This document shows, one piece after another, positions 9,084-18,006 of a stretch of 42,106 bases of DNA. Both the position numbers and the translations under genes were made by a program. The stretch covers positions 1 to 42,106 of the forward strand of contig MPUH01000642.1 in NCBI GenBank assembly GCA_001970955.1, read 5' to 3'. The first letter of the stretch is position 1; each line of letters opens with the position of its first letter. This DNA comes from Stentor coeruleus. Taxonomy: Eukaryota; Ciliophora; Heterotrichea; Heterotrichida; Stentoridae. The notes beneath the pieces were generated by a model. That model did no database searches and was not told where the DNA came from. It saw only the letters and a list, made by a program, of their open reading frames with translations.

Positions 9084-10226
9084 ATGAAAAAACATGATAA
9101 AAATCCAAATCCCCACTCGAACTATTTTTCAAAACGAGAAAAATTCTTCGATCACAACTTCTCCAAGCCTGGCAAACCTCTCCGCCCAATCCGTAAACCA
9201 AAAGCATCATTACCAAGTATAATAAAAATCACAGCCAAAAAATTCATGAAGCCAAGCTACCTTACTAGCATATCAAAACTCTTAGAAGAATCATATTTAG
9301 TTACAGCTTACCCACAAGGTATTCATTGTTTTATAATAACCCAAGAAGATTCAACATTTATAGTGTCTACAATTGGAAAACAACTATTAAAAGTACAAAC
9401 TTTCTTACCAAATCATATACAAGATCAACCTAATACAATATTAGAAGCAATACTTATAACAGGAAATTTAATTATTGTAATAGATATCCTCAAATGGGAT
9501 TCTCAAGATCTAACATCATATCCAGCTAATATTCGTATGCAAATATGTAAAGAAAAACTTGAAGGACTTCAAAAATCATGTGTAAATATAATCATGAATG
9601 AATTCTTCTTATCTGATCTAAACAGTATTGATTATCTTTATAAATCTCAAAGTCTTTATGGGAAAGATGGTCTTATGTTTTATAAATCATCTGGGATTTA
9701 TGAGTTTGGTTTAACTGAAAACAAACTTAAATGGCTTGATGAATATTGTGCCCCAATACAAGAACAATTTAGTATTTTATATTGCACAGATAAAGGTAAA
9801 CTAAAAACACAAGATGGAGTTTTTGTAGCTAAAATTTCTAAAGAGGAAATGAATAAATTGAAATTTACTACTGATAATTCAATACAAATTTTTGTTGAGG
9901 AAATAGAAAACTTCTCAATAATAAACTTTTCACAAATAAGCCTTAGTTCCCAAAGAGCTCATTCATGGTCGGAGATACTTTTTCTATGGCGTTTACGTAA
10001 TGGTAAAATTCAATATAAAGATTTTTTTAATATACTCAATATTCCTGATAGTATTGAAAATCCTAATATGCAGATTTTATATCATAGCGATAATGATAGT
10101 GATAATTATTTTCCTGATTTTGATGAAACAGAAAATGATGAATTTGATGGTATTATTAAAAATTCAGGGTTTAATGGAATTAGTTTATTAAACAGACAAG
10201 ATGAAATATCTGAATTTGATTTCTAA
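9084..10226 (+). CDS. snurportin-1-like m3G-cap-binding-domain protein
   Basis: 380 aa. Residues about 70-235 match the cap-binding half of snurportin-1 in motif order: an AYPxGxHCFII strand, a long loop ending in a leucine/proline-rich stretch, T-I-L-E-A...IVIDILKW (family: VLDV..W), a helix with Arg/Cys, and DGLMFY...YEFGLTxxKLKW near the end. Snurportin carries m3G-capped spliceosomal snRNPs into the nucleus through importin beta. The N-terminal 45 residues are very basic and could be an importin-binding or nuclear signal, although a classical IBB helix is not obvious. The C-terminal 140 residues are unfamiliar, with an acidic Asp/Asn-rich tail. The nearest alternative is another nucleotidyltransferase-fold protein related to capping enzymes. 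The next gene starts 29 nt downstream. Confidence 0.65.
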   Translation: MKKHDKNPNPHSNYFSKREKFFDHNFSKPGKPLRPIRKPKASLPSIIKITAKKFMKPSYLTSISKLLEESYLVTAYPQGIHCFIITQEDSTFIVSTIGKQLLKVQTFLPNHIQDQPNTILEAILITGNLIIVIDILKWDSQDLTSYPANIRMQICKEKLEGLQKSCVNIIMNEFFLSDLNSIDYLYKSQSLYGKDGLMFYKSSGIYEFGLTENKLKWLDEYCAPIQEQFSILYCTDKGKLKTQDGVFVAKISKEEMNKLKFTTDNSIQIFVEEIENFSIINFSQISLSSQRAHSWSEILFLWRLRNGKIQYKDFFNILNIPDSIENPNMQILYHSDNDSDNYFPDFDETENDEFDGIIKNSGFNGISLLNRQDEISEFDF

Positions 10227-10255
10227 AATATTATATAAAAGTTAATTATATAAAA

Positions 10256-10849
10256 ATGGGTTGCAATCGTTCTAAAGTGAGACCTGCTATTGAAAAAAAA
10301 AAGAATAAGTTTGGTAGTCAGTTTAAGGTGATATAAAATTAGGATGATAAAGATAATCCTGAAAAGGATGAAGAAGGGAATGAAGAAGGACATGAAGCTC
10401 CTGAAAAAGCTGATGCAGAAGTTGGCTTAGCTTATGAATTAGTGCAAACTCCTAGAGGGGAAACTGGAGAAATCGTGTCGGTTTATAAAAATACTGAGAA
10501 AAACAAAAAAAGTATTTTGTTGCTTAAAAGTTTTACATTGGAAAGAAGTATACAAAAAGTTAATGTTTTGCAAACGAGAAATTATTTGAAGAAACCTTAT
10601 ATGAAAGAAGAAGGTGCTAGTTTTTCTAGTTCTAAAAGAAATACTATAAAGGATGGGGTGAGAAATAAACCATCAATAACATATTATGATGAATTAGATA
10701 ATGTTACAGAAATATTTGAAAAACAAAATGCAAATATTGGGAAAAAAGATAACAGTACATCTGGGAAGAAGTTCGCTAGTTTCAAGCTTTGTAGAGTTAA
10801 AAACTCATTGAATAATGGGTTTAATCATGCTAATATTCCTGATGAATAA
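10256..10849 (+). CDS. N-myristoylated/palmitoylated small basic protein, unknown
   Basis: 192 aa after removal of a 15-nt intron at 10328-10342. Exon 1 encodes 24 residues beginning MGCNRSKV, a strong dual acylation signal (Gly2, Cys3, Ser6, Lys7). Exon 2 opens with a Glu/Asp-rich segment and becomes Lys/Ser-rich. I recognise no domain. A start inside exon 2 (GTG at 10442) is not needed. The ATG lies only 29 nt after the stop of the upstream gene on the same strand. Together with the two acylated MORN proteins this is the third MG...C protein within 10 kb, so a membrane-periphery location is likely; the function is unknown. Confidence 0.8.
10328..10342 (+). other. 15-nt spliceosomal intron
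   Basis: This reads GTGATATAAAATTAG. It holds an in-frame TAA and keeps the frame when removed, joining the MGCN exon to the acidic exon. A10 is present. The second base triplet GTG is a slight departure from GTA. Confidence 0.88.
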
Positions 10850-10974
10850 AGCGAATTGATAAGAGTTTACAAGATGATTTTTATATTAGGTTTGATAATT
10901 ATGTTTGAATTTTTTATTTTCTAATAAACTATTTTATTATTAGACGAATGACTGTTTTAAAGTTAAATGAAGAA

Positions 10975-11709
10975 TCAATATTCTTTATCATCACAATGTT
11001 TTTCTAATAATATCTCCCTAAGTATTTTGTCTCTGATAATTTTTTCATCAGCTAATGAATCAGTTCTTGACCTAAACTTAGTATTCCTATGTTGTTCTTC
11101 GACTTGTATATGTTTAAAATCTTCTTGGAAATTTAAATCATGATAAGGTTTATGTACTCCAAAAGCAGCTTTAGGAATATCAGGTATAATAATTTTCTTA
11201 AACTTAGGTTTTTCTTGTGATTCTAAATTAATTTGAGGAAGTTTTAGAGGAAGTTTTAGGGTTTGGCTTTCTAAATGAGTAACGGCTTGTGAGAATGTTT
11301 TTTGTTTTTGTTTTTTATTTTTATTCGAGTCAGAAGAGCCTGGAGTTTTTACTTGGGTTTCACAGCTTTTGTTTAAATTGCTAGCTTTTTTTGGCACATA
11401 GGTATAGTTTTGCTGGCTTATAATTTTTTCTATATCTGTTGTGTTTTGCTCATCACTGTCACATGAACCAAAAGACTTGAAAAGTGCCTTATAACTTGAT
11501 GAAGCATTTGGTGTTAGTGAAGCATTAATATAGCCAATACTACTTTCTATTGTTTTAAGTCTTGGGGATTTGCCTATAGAAAATCTTGGTCCTGATGGTT
11601 GTGAGTTAGGCGAATTTATAGCTGGCAAATGCATGTTTAATAATGGATGCTTAGGTGGTCTATAAGAATGTGGTGATAAAAGCTCTTGAGTGTTGGTACT
11701 GTTATTCAT
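10975..11709 (-). CDS. low-complexity Ser/Pro/Lys-rich protein, unknown
   Basis: 244 aa, ending in TGA. The N-terminal half is rich in Ser, Pro and Asn with several S-P sites, suggesting phosphorylation. The middle has a Lys/Gln run and short repeats of the form LKLPLKLPQI. The last 45 residues (about 200-244) look helical and charged. No family is recognised. An uninterrupted frame of this length between convincing neighbours, with an ATG start, supports it as a gene. A cytoskeleton-associated or kinase-substrate role is only a guess. Confidence 0.6.
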   Translation of the reverse strand: MNNSTNTQELLSPHSYRPPKHPLLNMHLPAINSPNSQPSGPRFSIGKSPRLKTIESSIGYINASLTPNASSSYKALFKSFGSCDSDEQNTTDIEKIISQQNYTYVPKKASNLNKSCETQVKTPGSSDSNKNKKQKQKTFSQAVTHLESQTLKLPLKLPQINLESQEKPKFKKIIIPDIPKAAFGVHKPYHDLNFQEDFKHIQVEEQHRNTKFRSRTDSLADEKIIRDKILREILLEKHCDDKEY

Positions 11710-12247
11710 TTCTTTATATGCTGTATTTTTCGCTTAGTAGAATGAATTCTTTTAATTAAAATAAATATTATGATAATTGGAGAAACTTTGTTTTAATTAT
11801 TAATAGTAATCCTTTCTATGATTAGTGTTATAAGTTGCTTATGTGTAATTGTAATATATTTCAGATATTCTCACCTCTAAGGATTTGCATTAAATATTAT
11901 ATTTATACTAACTTTTTTAAGTCTTTATGAGTCTCTTTTATAAATACCTCTTATTTTTTAATTCAGATTTGTATATTGCAAAATTCAAACTTGGCTTATA
12001 CAGTTTTTTTGTTTATATTCTATTTTTTTTTACTAATATATAATTATTATACACTTTGAAGTTTTCAAGCCTGAGATATAACTCAAAGATATTAAAAAAT
12101 TCTCCATCCCTCCCTAAAATAAAAATCCTATAAAGTATTCTTAATCATAAATCTCAAATATNCATTATTTTAACAACAATTCTCCATCCCTCCCTAAAAT
12201 AAAAATCCTATAAAGTATTCTTAATCATAAATCTCAAATATAGATAA
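11710..12247. other. divergent intergenic region
   Basis: This holds the promoters of the low-complexity gene (minus) and the RING gene (plus). It includes the N at 12162 and an associated 64-bp duplication. It is otherwise T/A-rich, with no gene seen. Confidence 0.6.
12098..12241. repeat. 64-bp direct duplication around an N, with 15 unmatched bases
   Basis: Positions 12098-12161 and 12178-12241 are identical. The N is at 12162. Unlike the other joins, 15 unmatched bases (12163-12177) lie between the N and the second copy. Either the right-hand contig end is erroneous or allelic, or the duplication is real. Confidence 0.85.
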
Positions 12248-13249
12248 ATGTCCAAGCATGTGCAATTACCTCAAAAGGCATCATACGACAATCGTAGCAA
12301 TCTCGAATCATCCTCCACTCCAGACAAAGGCTACAAAACTCTTCTTCACCTTATCTTCGACTTATCAAAAGCTCTAAAAGAAACCAATAGCCTAAACAAA
12401 ATCAGTGACAACCTAAAAAACACCCTAGCTTACTTCAAATCCAGTGTCCCAGGAGAAATCCTTAACAAAGACAACCTTCTGAACGAAATCGAGCAAATCC
12501 AAAACCTCTTAGGCTGTGATCAATGCAAAAAACAAGAAGTCTTCAGTCAAATCCCTTGTGGCCATACTTTCTGTGAAAACTGTATGGACGAAACTTATTC
12601 TAATTCATTTAGTTTATCTGATCTAAAATGCACAATTTGTGAAAAATATTTCTACCCATCAGATATATCAGAAGATTTTCTTGATAATTGGATAGATCGT
12701 ATTCGTAAAAGTTCTAACCATTGTAAAAAGTGCATGAAAATAAGTACGAATATGAAAGGATGTAAGCATTTTTGTGATGAATGTTTATGTTTAAAATATC
12801 GTAGGGCTGAATTATATTGTGAATATTGTTCAGAGGTTATAAAAATGCCCCAAGAGCTTTTTTATGAAGAAGTGTTTTGTAGTGGATGTAAATGTTCAGT
12901 TTTTATATATGGTGATTATGCGAAGACTTTACAGAACGGGACAACTTTATGCTATATTTGTCTTAAAGAGTGTCAGGAAACAAGAGTTTATCCAGATTCT
13001 CGTATGGAGATAGGCGAAGAGGAATTGAAAACAATAGCTGAGTTTTTGTATAGCAAGTGCAATAAATGCTATAAAATACTTGAAGAAGCTTATTTTGTCC
13101 CTAAACAATGCTGTCAACAAAGAATTTGTGGGATTTGTCAAGCGCCAGAAGCTGCTTGTGTTTATTGCAGCCAAGAACTCGATGCTTTTTCCAGGTCGGT
13201 AGTTGAGAAATATGCATCTATAAAACGTTTAATAGGCTTAAATAGTTAA
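12248..13249 (+). CDS. multi-RING/zinc-module protein, probable E3 ubiquitin ligase
   Basis: 333 aa. A C3HC4 RING at about residues 95-135 has the spacing CDQC...C.H.FC.NC...CTIC and can recruit E2 enzymes. Three further Cys-rich modules follow: about 158-197 (CKKC...C.H.CDEC...CEYC), about 212-245 (CSGC...CYIC) and about 275-310 (CNKC...CC...CGIC...CVYC). They look like RING-like zinc ribbons, as in tandem-RING ligases. The first 90 residues are unstructured or helical. The gene stops 26 nt before a plus-strand VWA gene. In plants the WAV3-type ligases carry RING and VWA in one protein, so a functional pairing is plausible. The ATG at 12248 lies just after the assembly duplication. Confidence 0.8.
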   Translation: MSKHVQLPQKASYDNRSNLESSSTPDKGYKTLLHLIFDLSKALKETNSLNKISDNLKNTLAYFKSSVPGEILNKDNLLNEIEQIQNLLGCDQCKKQEVFSQIPCGHTFCENCMDETYSNSFSLSDLKCTICEKYFYPSDISEDFLDNWIDRIRKSSNHCKKCMKISTNMKGCKHFCDECLCLKYRRAELYCEYCSEVIKMPQELFYEEVFCSGCKCSVFIYGDYAKTLQNGTTLCYICLKECQETRVYPDSRMEIGEEELKTIAEFLYSKCNKCYKILEEAYFVPKQCCQQRICGICQAPEAACVYCSQELDAFSRSVVEKYASIKRLIGLNS

Positions 13250-13275
13250 AAAAAAGGTTTCTGATAAGAACTGTA

Positions 13276-14775
13276 ATGGAAAAAAAGAACCCTAAGATGC
13301 TTTCAGGAGTTTTTGTTGCTACGAAAACACCTACTGGACCTATACCTACAGTTTTATATAATGATGATGACCATATTGTAGTACAGAAATTCCCTGAAGA
13401 AGTCAAAGTTGAAGATACCTTAAGGGTATCATTGAAATTCTGTTTTGATTATATACAATTAAGTTCTACTAAAATACAAGAAGTCCCTGTGTGTTTGTTT
13501 TTAGAAAATGGCGCAGTTGGCAATACTCAGACTGGACGACCTGGTGTTGATATTGTTTTTGTCATAGATTTAAGTGGAAGCATGATGGGTCCTAAACTTG
13601 AATTAGTTAAAAAAACTTTGGAATTTATGGTCATGAAGCTAGGGCAAAATGACAGAGTCGCTTTAGTAACTTTTAACAATGTTTGTAAGAAACTATGTGG
13701 ATTAACTTGTATGACTGAATCTAAAAAACAGATTGTCAATAAGCTTATTGCTAGTATGAATGCTTATGGAAGTACAGAAATTGTCCAAGGATTAGATATG
13801 GCATTAAGAATACTAGCTGGAAGGAAAGTTACTAATTCGGTAAGTTCAATTGTCATGTTGTCTGATGGAAAAGATAATAATTCTCATAGTGCTATGTCGA
13901 GGACTAAAGAAATATTATTAAGATCTTTACATGAAATAGAGACTGGATTTTCTATACATACATTTGGATATGGGGCTGATCATGATGCTGCTTTATTAAA
14001 CGCTATGGCTGATGAAAAAAACGGGGGTTTTTATTATATAGAACATGAACAAACTATATCAACAGTGTTTTCTAATTGTTTAGGAGAACTTATTTCTGTA
14101 GTTGCTGATAATATCCAAGTAATTTTAACTTATCAGCCAATACAAATTCCTTGCGAACTTGGGAAAATCTATTCAGAAAACTCAACTGGGAACTTTCGCA
14201 TGCCTCCAGTATTATCAGGTGATAGCAAAGAAGCTGTTTTTTTATTACAATTCCCCCCATGTCCATACGATATAGATCAACCAATAACTGTATCCCCAAT
14301 AAAAGCTACAGTCACATATAAAGTTATGAAAACAGGAAGAACTCATTTAGAAGAAATGTTCCTTAATATCCCTGTTTATCCTGAAAAAATTCATATTGAA
14401 GATATATCATTAGAAGCTGATGTGCTTATAAATTTCTATAGAGTTAAATCAGTTGATGTAATGAAAGAAGCTACAACTTTAGCTGATAAAGGGAATATTC
14501 AACAAGCTAGGAATATATTAGGAGCTTGTGCTGAAGAGCTTAGAACATGTGCTGTTTATGATTCAGAAATAATTATTGGGCTATTAAGGGATATCCAAGA
14601 AACTATTATTAAAATGAATAGCCAAGTTGCTTATGATGTTGGAGGAAGGGCTGATATTATGTGTAAAGCAAATAATCATTGGGCAAAAAGAGCTGTTAAT
14701 ATGAATGTGTATCAGAATCATGTTCAAGCTGGGCTTAATTTGGAATCAGCGAATTTTTTCAAAAGCAAACACTGA
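13276..14775 (+). CDS. VWA-domain protein of WAV3/RING-VWA type
   Basis: 499 aa, ending in TGA. A von Willebrand A domain occupies about residues 90-270. It has a complete MIDAS: DLSGS around residue 97, the Thr of a GSTEI stretch, and the Asp of LSDGKDN. The MIDAS surroundings (LSGSM.GPKL...LG.NDRVALVTF...MTE.K..I...I..M.AYGSTEI.QGL) resemble plant WAV3-group proteins and their protist relatives. The preceding residues and a C-terminal region of about 200 residues also fit that group, where the VWA is preceded by a RING. Here no RING is present in the same frame; the gene upstream, 26 nt away, carries RINGs. It probably binds a divalent metal and a protein partner. The next gene starts 42 nt after the stop. 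Confidence 0.88.
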   Translation: MEKKNPKMLSGVFVATKTPTGPIPTVLYNDDDHIVVQKFPEEVKVEDTLRVSLKFCFDYIQLSSTKIQEVPVCLFLENGAVGNTQTGRPGVDIVFVIDLSGSMMGPKLELVKKTLEFMVMKLGQNDRVALVTFNNVCKKLCGLTCMTESKKQIVNKLIASMNAYGSTEIVQGLDMALRILAGRKVTNSVSSIVMLSDGKDNNSHSAMSRTKEILLRSLHEIETGFSIHTFGYGADHDAALLNAMADEKNGGFYYIEHEQTISTVFSNCLGELISVVADNIQVILTYQPIQIPCELGKIYSENSTGNFRMPPVLSGDSKEAVFLLQFPPCPYDIDQPITVSPIKATVTYKVMKTGRTHLEEMFLNIPVYPEKIHIEDISLEADVLINFYRVKSVDVMKEATTLADKGNIQQARNILGACAEELRTCAVYDSEIIIGLLRDIQETIIKMNSQVAYDVGGRADIMCKANNHWAKRAVNMNVYQNHVQAGLNLESANFFKSKH

Positions 14776-14817
14776 TTTAGATTACTTAATACTTAAAAAA
14801 AAAATAGATATAAAAAT

Positions 14818-16602
14818 ATGAAAATATCTAAAACTACTGTGAATATTGATAAAGGGCATACAAGAAGCATTTCTGGACCTTCTTATAGTACAAAATTATC
14901 AACAACAACTTTTATTGAGAAGTCTAGTTTTTCAGCAAATAATAGTTATTTAGAAAGACTTAGAAAGAGAAAAGAAAGACAAGCTGAAGCTATTGACCCA
15001 CATATTGCTGCTAAGGTTGTTAAAAGCTATTTAGTACCTATGATTAAGTATAAATCATCTTCAAAACTTGATCAATCTAAGCTTATGATAGATTTGAACC
15101 TTATTGAAAGGCTACAGACTGAAAACGAAAGATTGAGGGAAGTAATTACAAATATTAATAGTGCAAATTCTTATAGTGCTCAACAACATTATGAACTTCA
15201 ATGCGAATATGATCATTTAAAAGATGTTATGATAGTCTATGAGTCGTTATTGCAGTGTATTAATTTTTCTATGAACCAAGGGATTAAGCATTGTAGTAGA
15301 CTGGAAAAACAGTTAGAATATGGGAAATTTCATAAGACGAAATCTGATATTTTTCGTGCAGAATATATTAAAAAAAACAAAATTTTATCAGAATCTTTAC
15401 ATGAAGAGAAAACATTAAACAATATCCGATTTATAAAAAGTATTTTCCTTAACTTTTAAAATACACTTCAAGTTGAAAACTATGAACTCCAACATCTTAA
15501 TAATCTACTTGCTCAAGAAAATCTGATTTTAAAAGAAAGGGGTTTTGGGATTGAACAAACTCTTAAAAACCTTATGTCGAATTTTTATCAAGACAACGAA
15601 AGCAGTGAGCGAGAAAAAAAACTTATTGAAAAATTAAAGGTTATGTGTAAAGAAAACAAAGATTTACTTGGGAAATGCTCAGGAATCGAATTTGAACTGG
15701 CTCGATTGAAAAACAAAATTTTCGATGAAGAAACATTAATAAGTACTCAATTTAAGGAAAGAGACACTTTGATAATTAAACTTAAAGATAAGGTTATGCG
15801 TCTAGAAGCAACTATAGAAGCTTGTTATGCTAAAATATCTGAACTTAAAAGTATTAATGAAAAAACAAGACATGAATTAGATCTTTTAAACAAAGAATAC
15901 GTTTTCGCACGTAGGAAGATATCAATGCTTAAACCATCAGCCGAGGAGAAAATATGTGCTAATTGTAGAAAACCTTTTGTTGAAGAAGCTAATTTCAACT
16001 GGTCCTGCAAAACACACTTAAGCCAATATTCAGGTAATGTTTGGTGGTGTTGTGGTAAAACAAACAGTGATGCTGAAGGATGTAATCTTTCAATGCATAT
16101 TTGCAAAGATGATACAGATACAGATAAAGCTAAACATATAAGTCCTAATGTTATTTGCACAGTAAAATATATATAGAGTTGTAAAGAAAGGGGACATACA
16201 AGTTTTAGTTGTCCTAAAGACCCAAATCTTAAAACAATCCAAGATGCAGAAAGTGAAGTTGAAAGACTTCAAACATTAGCTATTGATAAATTACAAAAAA
16301 GACTATCTGTTAGTGAGCTTAATGAAAATTTAAGAAGAGGATCAAGACCTGATACATCTTTTGATAGTTATGGTGTAGAAAAACTTGTTATAGAAAGTGA
16401 GAGTTTTGAAGATATTAATTATATGAGAAGATGTGCGAATAATTCAGCTATGAATAAAAGAACTAAGAAAACTTTAGTCCCGATGACTTTAACACCTATT
16501 GCTGAATCACCTTTTCAGCTTAGAAAACTCTCGAATTCTAATCATAAGAAAAACTTGTCACAATCTTTGCTACAACTCCCTAACACATCTATTTCTAATT
16601 AA
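14818..16602 (+). CDS. coiled-coil protein with CHORD-like and CCHC zinc modules
   Basis: About 578 aa if two introns are removed: a certain one at 16162-16176 and an uncertain one at 15440-15472, where an in-frame TAA (15457) interrupts a coiled coil. Residues 1-60 are basic and Ser/Thr-rich, and long coiled coils follow to about residue 370. A module with CANC, CKTH, WWCC and GC...H then resembles a CHORD-type zinc fold. Right after it the splice junction creates a perfect CCHC knuckle (Cx2Cx4Hx4C: CTSCKERGHTSFSC). The tail is Ser/Arg-rich. Combined CHORD-like plus CCHC modules suggest a protein- or nucleic-acid-binding adaptor. If the 33-nt intron is wrong, the gene is either broken by a stop or there is a sequencing error. 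Confidence 0.75.
15440..15472 (+). other. possible 33-nt intron covering an in-frame TAA
   Basis: GT at 15440 and AG at 15472 bound 33 nt, a multiple of three that contains the in-frame TAA. It is the only GT...AG pair nearby that restores the coiled coil. It lacks the 15-nt form and the A five bases before the acceptor, so it is doubtful. A real stop or a base error are the alternatives. Confidence 0.4.
16162..16176 (+). other. 15-nt spliceosomal intron
   Basis: This reads GTAAAATATATATAG and ends in an in-frame TAG. Splicing joins ICT to SCKERGH and thereby completes a CCHC zinc knuckle with exact spacing, which is strong protein-level support. A10 is present. Confidence 0.92.
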
Positions 16603-16779
16603 TTTTCAATTTAAATCTATCATATTCCACAAACTATAACTCCTTAACTTCTTCCTTTATTTCCCTTTAATTTTATCTTTTATTCCAATTAAATTTTACA
16701 AGCAACTAAAACTTCAAAAAAAAAAATCTACTCAGCCTAATATCCAAAAATTTTCCTATAATTATTATTATAAAAAACA

Positions 16780-17556
16780 ATGAAATCCATAGCAGTTAGC
16801 GAAGATCTTCCAGACTATCTCAAAAGCAAATATTCCGTCCTTATCCCTCACCAAAATACAACTTCAGGGCACAAGTCTTACAAATCTAGCCTTAAACAAG
16901 GAGTTAGTGAAGAATCTCCAAGACACTTCAAAGTTAACTACATCCCAGTTCTATCAAATACAAAAAAAAACTCTGAAATCGGTGGGCAGGAGAATTTATC
17001 AAGATACATTAGTAATCTTAAACAAAATCTTCCTCAAAATAAGTCGAAATTCGATTATTCAGAGATAAAAAGCCAAAAGTTTGACTTTGATACCTTAGGT
17101 TTTGCTGAAGGTATGGACGTTAAAGCAGGAAATAGTGCACGTTTACAAAGAGCTATGGCTTATAGTAATGAATATTCTAAAATTTTACATCAAGGTTTTG
17201 GAATACCAAGAGGGGATTTCAATGTGGAATTATCCCAACCAAGTGTTCCAAGATTAGATTCTGCTAAAATGCATAATTTGACTAAGTTTATAGAATTGAA
17301 GATGAAAAAAGAAACTAAAATAAGACATAGGCCGAGTAATTCATTGAAAACTACTAGACATAAATTTGATAATCTTGTTAGAGTTAATAACTCGATTGAA
17401 TATCCAAGACAGGTAAATACACCTAATAGGACTATGAGGCCGAAAAAAAGCAAACCACCTGTATTGTATAATTTGGAAGAATTGGATTTGTTTGATGCGG
17501 ATATTAAGTCGAAACAATCGTTGTTAAAATCTACTGCTATGTATAAAGATTATTGA
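16780..17556 (+). CDS. basic low-complexity protein, unknown
   Basis: 258 aa, ending in TGA. It is rich in Lys, Ser and Asn. A short segment around residues 95-135 is more hydrophobic (FDTLGFAEGMD...ARLQRAMAYSNEYSKILHQGFGIP) and may be a small conserved helix pair. No known domain is recognised. The ATG at 16780 follows a stretch of plus-strand sequence almost without G, as seen before other starts here. The 177-nt space upstream separates it from the zinc-module gene. A cytoskeletal role is possible but unsupported. Confidence 0.65.
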   Translation: MKSIAVSEDLPDYLKSKYSVLIPHQNTTSGHKSYKSSLKQGVSEESPRHFKVNYIPVLSNTKKNSEIGGQENLSRYISNLKQNLPQNKSKFDYSEIKSQKFDFDTLGFAEGMDVKAGNSARLQRAMAYSNEYSKILHQGFGIPRGDFNVELSQPSVPRLDSAKMHNLTKFIELKMKKETKIRHRPSNSLKTTRHKFDNLVRVNNSIEYPRQVNTPNRTMRPKKSKPPVLYNLEELDLFDADIKSKQSLLKSTAMYKDY

Positions 17557-18006
17557 TGATTAAATATTTTTGTATGGTAGGAATAATGTAAGATTTTATT
17601 AGAAGATTAAGTTAGAATGTATGGAAAAATTTCGAATGAGCTATGGGGGAAATAAAGATAAGAAGTTTATGGGGAATATATATATTGGCTTGAGGAAATT
17701 ATGGGAAAAAAGTTTTGAGTTTTTTTGTGAATTTTTTATAAGGGAAGCTTTTTTTGCATATATTACAATAAAAAACCTTCATATTCACTTGAGCACACAC
17801 CCAATCGTAATGCTATTTTAAAAATTTAAATTACTACAACATTCATAAAATATCAATCTTAGTATCAAGCTGTTTAATCAAGCTAGCTTAAAACATGATT
17901 TAACCCAAGTTTTTATAGCAAAATTATATATGCCTAAACCAAATCATCATAGTAATATCATAAAAATCCATATTAAGGATAAAAAAACTATAAAAATAGT
18001 AAAAAT
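17557..18006. other. convergent intergenic region with strand skew
   Basis: From 17557 to about 17760 the plus strand is nearly free of C. From about 17765 onward it is C-rich and G-poor. A short open frame at 17621-17821 shows no protein-like features and crosses the switch. Nothing else was recognised. Confidence 0.6.

Noticed and set aside
10442..10849. Separate small gene starting at a GTG
   Set aside because: It is exon 2 of the gene beginning MGCN at 10256, joined through a 15-nt intron.
13240..13275. Intron fusing the RING and VWA frames
   Set aside because: The required length is 2 modulo 3; available GT...AG pairs give 12 or 24 nt and either leave a stop or the wrong frame.
14773..14775. 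UGA as tryptophan (Blepharisma-type code)
   Set aside because: TGA ends several genes at the expected place, reading through meets another stop within a few codons, and conserved Trp positions use TGG.
15574..16176. Independent gene starting at the ATG at 15574
   Set aside because: The same frame is coiled coil without break back to 15460, and the zinc knuckle continues beyond 16176; it is the middle of the larger gene.
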